Shown here in pieces: positions 52,601 through 60,200 of a DNA stretch of 64,000 bases. Numbering within the stretch: position 1 is the first letter of the stretch; the number at the start of each line of letters is the position of its first letter. Source of the stretch: Oncomelania hupensis (Eukaryota > Mollusca > Gastropoda > Littorinimorpha > Pomatiopsidae); the NCBI GenBank assembly GCA_036898135.1, contig CM072512.1, positions 5,248,446-5,312,445 on the forward strand, given 5' to 3'. Position numbers and translations under genes: made by a program. The notes beneath the pieces were generated by a model. The model was not told where the DNA came from, made no database searches, and worked only from the letters and a program-made list of their open reading frames with translations.

Positions 52601-54245
52601 AGCCTCTGATGCTCTGTCTCACTCTCCAGGTAACTACATTACATTACATTATTATTGCTTTAGGTCCAGCGGACTCTTCCGAACCAAATCAGGACCGGAC
52701 AACCCCCGATCCGCATAAAAGATCTGCTGAAACAACCCTAGTGGTAAAACCGAAAGCTCTCCACCAGCCAGTCACTTTACAATAAAGACATCCCACGCAG
52801 GGGACGGCTGAGGCTTCACCCCAACTTATCGAACCTCCCTTTACAAAAACAAAATAGAATACAAACATCATTATAAATTATCAACAAAACACATACATAT
52901 AAAATGCCTACATTGCTAAATAATAACATCATAGGAAGCCTTAGTGACCACCTGGCAGAAAGCGTCCAATATTCCCAAGCTGATCCAACAGACCTCATAC
53001 ACAAACAAGGAGTCTTGTCCCGGAAGAGTTTTCAAGAAAAAAGGTAGGAGACTGGGCTAGCGAAGAAGACAATAGTATAGCAGATTGATAGAACAGAGCA
53101 GGAATGAGAAAGAGCAAATGAGAAAGACAGCGACAGTGGGAATTTAAAGCACTAAATTTCCAGAAAGTGGGGATACTGTTTATACTGAAACCCCCGGCAC
53201 CCCAACGGGGGTCTCCAGGTACCTGAACACAATCCTGGGAGATGGGCGTGAGGGAGAAGGGGCCTAGTGCTTGCTGGGTACAGCCATATTTATGTAACTA
53301 GCACTCACCGTCTATGACATGAGCATCAGGATCTTTAATGTCTCTGAGCTGGAATGCTTTGCGTCACAGACTAAACCTCAGTTTATAATTATACTCTTGT
53401 TTGAAGGATTGTAGATCTCTGCCTTTCAGTCAAGCAACGGAAAACAATATGCCATCAGCAAAGCCTAATACTGTAGAATAATTAGCAACGCTAAGCTTAA
53501 CAATCGGTACAAACCAGCGAAGCTTTTCTCTCGGTCGGAGGTTTGACACTAGTATTGAGTCGGACAGGTCTGTATTCTTTCTTGGTGCCAGCGGGAACAC
53601 CACTGGGTTTCCACACAGGGGTGAGGTTCTTGAAGGACGCTTCAGGGGGGCTGTGGCTTGACAACCCTGGACTTTTGCCGATGGGCTCCGACTTCACAGA
53701 GGATGAAGGGCTCAAACCAGGCGACCACACTCCTGTACAAAGGCTGATACTTATAAAATATGTACAAGGGTTGACGTCTGTACAAATAAACTATAATTTC
53801 AATGTAATAAACAGCAGACACCAACAGACAACGCTAAGTGCCTCTGACCCTTCAAACGGCTATGTTTTCTTAAGTAAATATTACATACATGAAATATAAC
53901 AAGGCAAGAAACTGCTTGGCTCGCCCAGCTGTGATGTGTGTGTGTGTTTGTTGGTGTGTGTGTGGTGGAGAGAGAGAGGGAGTTAGTTGTAATGTTTACG
54001 AGTGTGATGTGGATGAAAGCAGATTATTATATATTCTTAATATATACCTATCTAAAATGTGATTCTGCGCCTGCTTAATTACTTTGGGGGTACAAAAGAA
54101 TTGTGTTGTATTGTGTATTGTATAAGTAAAAGATATCAAAATATCTGAATTTCTTAATAAAAATATTTAGTATTAATAGTTTTTTCATCATATAAAAAAT
54201 AATAGTACTGCTTAATGTATTGTCTTAATGTGTGTACCTCGCATC

Positions 54246-54296
<51 letters not shown>

Positions 54297-57200
54297 CATT
54301 ATTATTATTACAGCAGACTGACCTGGTTTCGTGAAGCTGGAGGGGCTTTTTAATCCGTTGACTTGATCTGGCGGTTTCTCTGAAAACAGCAATAGAAACC
54401 AACATGACTCGTGATGTTCTGGATACTTGGAAGTGTGTCAACAATAAAAAGAAAGTTTGTCATTTCATTCTGTAGGATAAACAATATAACATTTGAGGTA
54501 TATCACAGCTACAGGTGCATAGTCCATGGGGCTTCATATCCACCAAAAGAAGGATGAGGGGTGAGGAGGTGGAGATTTTGGAATAGGAGTGAGTGTAGGT
54601 GGTATTGTACCCAGGCAAGGTGGTATTGTGCCCAGGCAAGGTGGTATTGTACCCAGGCAAGGTGGTATTGTGCCCAGGCATGGTGGTATTGTACCCAGGC
54701 AAGGTGATATTGTACCCAGGCAAGGTGGTATTGTACCCAGGCAAGGTGGTATTGTGCCCAGGCAAGGTGGTATTGTACCCAGGCAAGGTGGTATTGTACC
54801 CAGGCATGGTGGTGTTGTACCCAGGTAAGGTGGTAGTGCACCCAGGCAAGGTGGTATTGTGCCCAGGCAAGGTGGTATTGTACCCAGGCAAGGTGGTATT
54901 GTACCCAGGCATGGTGGTGTTGTACCCAGGTAAGGTGGTAGTGCACCCAGGCATGGTGGTGTTGTACCCAGGTAAGGTGGTAGTGCACCCAGGCAAGGTG
55001 GTAGTGCACCCAGGCAAGGTGGTATTGTGCCCAGGCAAGGTGGTATTGTACCCAGGCAAGGTGGTATTGTACCCAGGCATGGTGGTGTTGTACCCAGGCA
55101 TGGTGGTGTTGTACCCAGGCATGGTGGTGTTGTACCCAGGTAAGGTGGTATTGTACCCAGGCAAGGTGGTATTGTACCCAGGCATGGTGGTATTGTACCC
55201 AGGCAAGGTGGTATTGTACCCAGGCAAGGTGGTATTGTACCCAGGCATGGTGGTATTGTACCCAGGTAAGGTGGTGTTGTACCCAGGCATGGTGGTGTTG
55301 TACCCAGGCAAGGTGGTATTGTACCCAGGCAAGGTGGTATTGTACCCAGGCAAGGTGGTGTTGTACCCAGGCATGGTGGTGTTGTACCCAGGCATGGTGG
55401 TGTTGTACCCAGGTAAGGTGGTAGTGCACCCAGGCAAGGTGGTGTTGTACCCAGGCAAGGTGGTATTGTACCCAGGCATGGTGGTATTGTACCCAGGCAT
55501 GGTGGTGTTGTACCCAGGCATGGTGGTGTTGTACCCAGGTAAGGTGGTAGTGCACCCAGGCAAGGTGGTATTGTACCCAGGCAAGGTGGTATTGTGCCCA
55601 GGCAAGGTGGTATTGTACCCAGGCAAGGTGGTATTGTACCCAGGCATGGTGGTGTTGTACCCAGGTAAGGTGGTAGTGCACCCAGGCAAGGTGGTATTGT
55701 GCCCAGGCAAGGTGGTATTGTACCCAGGTAAGGTGGTAGTGCACCCAGGCAAGGTGGTATTGTGCCCAGGCATGGTGGTATTGTACCCAGGTAAGGTGGT
55801 AGTGCACCCAGGCAAGGTGGTATTGTGCCCAGGCAAGGTGGTATTGTACCCAGGCAAGGTGGTGTTGTACCCAGGCATGGTGGTGTTGTACCCAGGTAAG
55901 GTGGTAGTGCACCCAGGCAAGGTGGTATTGTGCCCAGGCAAGGTGGTATTGTACCCAGGCAAGGTGGTATTGTACCCAGGCATGGTGGTGTTGTACCCAG
56001 GTAAGGTGGTAGTGCACCCAGGCAAGGTGGTATTGTACCCAGGCAAGGTGGTATTGTACCCAGGCAAGGTGGTATTGTACCCAGGCAAGGTGGTATTGTA
56101 CCCAGGCAAGGTGGTATTGTACCCAGGCAAGGTGGTAGTGCACCCAGGCAAGGTGGTATTGTGCCCAGGCAAGGTGGTATTGTACCCAGGCAAGGTGGTA
56201 TTGTACCCAGGCATGGTGGTGTTGTACCCAGGTAAGGTGGTAGTGCACCCAGGCAAGGTGGTATTGTACCCAGGCAAGGTGGTATTGTACCCAGGCAAGG
56301 TGGTATTGTACCCAGGCAAGGTGGTATTGTACCCAGGCATGGTGGTATTGTACCCAGGCAAGGTGGTATTGTACCCAGGCATGGTGGTATTGTACCCAGG
56401 CATGGTGGTATTGTACCCAGGCAAGGTGGTATTGTACCCAGGCAAGGTGGTATTGTACCCAGGCATGGTGGTATTGTACCCAGGCAAGGTGGCATTGTAC
56501 CCAGGCATGGTGGTATTGTACCCAGGCATGGTGGTATTGTACCCAGGCAAGGTGGTATTGTACCCAGGCATGGTGGTATTGTATCCAGGAAAAGTGGTAT
56601 TGTACCCAGGAAAGGTGGTATTGTACCCAGGCAAGGTGGTATTGTACCCAGGCAAGGTGATATTGTACCCAGTCAAGGTGCTATTGTACCCAGGCATGGT
56701 GGTATTGTACCCAGGCAAGGTGATATTGTACCCAGGAAAAGTGGTATTGTACCCAAGCAAGGTGGTATTGTACCCAGGCAAGGTGATAGTGTACCCAGGG
56801 AAGGTGGTAATGTACCCAGGCAAAGTGGTAGTGTACCCAGGCAAGGTGGTATTGTACCCCGGCAATGTGGTATTGTAGCCAGTCAAGATGTCATTTTACC
56901 CACGAAAGATGGTATTGTACCCAGCCAATGTGGCATTGTACCCAGGAAAGGTGGTAGTGTACCCAAGTCAAGTGGTATGGTACCTAGGAAAGGTTGTATT
57001 GTACCCAGGCAAGGTCGTTATTGCACCCAGACAAAGTACTTGTATATTATAAAAGTATTTTATAAAGGAACAAAGTTTGCAATAGGTACTGACCATGAAA
57101 AGATCTTGGAGGTTCTGATGGCACATTTGGAAAAGTCTGGTCAGCTCCTTCAACAACTGAAACATAAACACAATACCAATCAGAAAATACACCCCAATCA

Positions 57201-60200
57201 AGTAACTGACCATATAAAACATAAAATACACAGAGAAGTGTATAGCATGGATTTTAATACAATGCATAACAGAAAAAAGCAATAAAATACAAGACAACAT
57301 AACGTTAAGATTGTCCTCCATTTGTGTATCTTGTCAAGAACATCATCAAACTGATGAAAAGAGATGGTTTGCTTATCATAATTGCTCTAGGTAATAACAT
57401 AACACAATGTGCTACATCAAATCGGTCATTCTAATCTAGATTTTCATTATAAAATGCAAATGTTTTTATTCAACTAAAATAAAGGTCAGCAGACAAACGT
57501 AACTTCTTTCATTTAAGAATGCTTTCAAAATGAATTAAAAACTACAAATAAAAATTTAAATGTTAAATAAACACATTGACATTCACCTGAAAACTACAAA
57601 TTGAAATTATAGAAATGCACATAACATCACTTGAACACTAAAATTGATGTTAACGAGCCTATCATAAATCAAATGGAAACAAACATGTTGTGATGGTCTC
57701 ATGCAGCAGCATCAAATGCAGATCTGGAAACACACAATTATTTACCAACATGTACCTAGGCTGTGCATAAAGCAACAATTCCAAGTGGCAAGGTGCCAAG
57801 CATTTAATGATAGGCAAGGCGATTTATAACTGACAAACATGGATTCAAAGAAAACTATCCTCAACTTTAAAGGGATGGCGGAAGGAGTGAAGCAATGTGG
57901 GTTGGTGTTTAAATTACAGCTTTTGTGGAAATGAGTGTTGTAACTTTAGGAAATAAAATAGATATATATTCAATGTTTACAGGCTCCACGGACTGCCAAA
58001 AACCGAATCAGGACCACACAAAACTAAGCAAAATCAGACTAAATTGTTAACCTTTAAATATAATAATGGATGTAAATTAAATCAGCCTTACTAATAAAAT
58101 TTAACCAAGAATATAAACAAGACGACATGACCTATATGCGATAAACCAAATCAACATCATGTAAAAATTGAAACAGGTGTTGGCTATTGCAAACTTTTAA
58201 AATCTTATTAAACGGTATCGAAACAATATTTTTCTCTTTCATCAACCCAATCAGCACATTCAGACATAAAATTGCAGACGGAAAAGGACTTATCACATGC
58301 AAAGCATTACGGTGGTTCTTCTCCTTTTAAAAGGAAACTATGGGTGACATAAGTATGCCCAATATGAAGGTGAGCCAAAACAGTTTCTTTTTTGTGAGTG
58401 GATGCTAAGTTAGGCAAAGAAGCAGACAAATCTGGAAGAATTTGAAATAATTTGTTATTGATTTGATTATACCATTCGGTCTGCCACAACCGTCTACAAT
58501 AACAGCCAGTCATACAACGCAGTTCAAAGTGTGGACAGGAAATGATAAATAAAAGTCTGTGGTGTCTTAAGGTTTCAGGACTTGGTTAGATTACTTCAGC
58601 ACTTGATGTAAATAAATTAAAATTCCAATCAAATGAAAATTTATATTTAAAAAATAGTATTACCTTAATTCCGATTGCACGATGCGGCAACTTGTAATTA
58701 ACAAAAGTGTAAATTGCAGTAGGATGAAACGATTCTGAATCATATAATTATGAGATTATAGTGCATGCAGGATGCTGTTAGAGTGACATGATAATTTCAA
58801 CACTTTGAGCAGTTCTTTCACCTAAAAAGTGAGCTATAAAAAGGGCAACTGCTTATTGTTTTGTTCACAGCGAGGTGAGGATGAATTTTGCATTTGGAGT
58901 AAAGTATTTACAACGGTAGACAGTTTTGAAAGACATGACCATCAGTCTACATTCCAAGGTAAGGCTGCTGCACTCCCTTGTCATCTCCATCTTCCTATAC
59001 GCTTGCAAAGCATGGACCCTCACAGCAGACCTACAACGAAGAATACAATGCATGGAGATGAGGTGCTACAGAAGACTTCTGGTCATTTTCTATAACTAGC
59101 AACATCACCAACAGCGAGTCCGACGGACCATCACGCAAGCCATTAGACAACACGATGACATGCTCACAGTGGTGAAGAAACGGAAACTCCGATGATATGG
59201 CCAAGTCACCAGAGCATCAGGCCTTGCAAAGACCATCAGCACGGTGCAGAGGGAGAAGGGGGGAGAGGTGTAGAAGGGGAGGGAGACAGAGAGGAGGGGA
59301 AACAACATTGGAGAATGGACTGGCTTGACACTGAGCGAAGCCATGATGGTTGCTGAGGACAACATTGGAGAATGGACTGGCCTGTCACTGAGCGAAGCCA
59401 TGAGGATTGCTGAGGACAACATTGGAGAATGGACTGGCTTGACTCTGAGCGAAGCCATGAGGGTTGCTGAGGACAACATTGGAGAATGGACTGGCTTGAC
59501 ACTGAGCGAAGCCATGAGGGTTGCTGAGGACAACATTGGAGAATGGACTGGCTTGACACTGAGCGGAGCCACGAGGGTTGCTGAGGACAACATTGGAGAA
59601 TGGACTGGCTTGACACTGAGCGAAGCCACGAGGGTTGCTGAAGATAGAAAAAAGATGGAGTATGCTGGTTAAACGATCATCTGTGGTGCTCAAAAGACCT
59701 TGGAGTTACGGGATAGGATAGGATAGGATAGGATAGGATAGGACAGGATAGGATAACAGGCAATCCGTTGCAGTGCCAAATCTACACTGTGGCCCGAGTA
59801 GATACTAACGGGATTTTAATGGATGTGAATCACTCACAGAAAACTTCAACTGTATGACAATTATTTTTCTTTGCCCGCTTGTTCTATGCGCACTTGTAGC
59901 TTCATGCAGTACTAGCCCTTAATAAGCGGCCATCATCACAGCCATAATTGCCCAGACAATGAAAGTGAAGCATATTGTTTGACAATGATAGGTTCAAAGT
60001 GCTGATCGGGAGAAAGCTAGTACTTGGGTTAAAACCCAGCAATAATGCATTCCTTTGTAATATAATGCGGTGAATATGATACAATGACCATGCATGATGA
60101 GTTGGACACTATTGTACAAATACAAGATGGTAGGCCTGTTTTATTTCCATCATTAACATGCTGTGCAGTTTACATAACTTTGTGTATATTTTCTAATGTT

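Noticed and set aside
54460..56886. Long ORFs of 579-808 residues on both strands across the 21-bp repeat
   Set aside because: They exist because a 21-bp unit without stops keeps several frames open. Correctly phased SORBS exons flank the array as intron borders, so no protein is called.
54597..57030. CRISPR-like array of short regular repeats
   Set aside because: There are no unique spacers between units, and the DNA is eukaryotic; it is a minisatellite.
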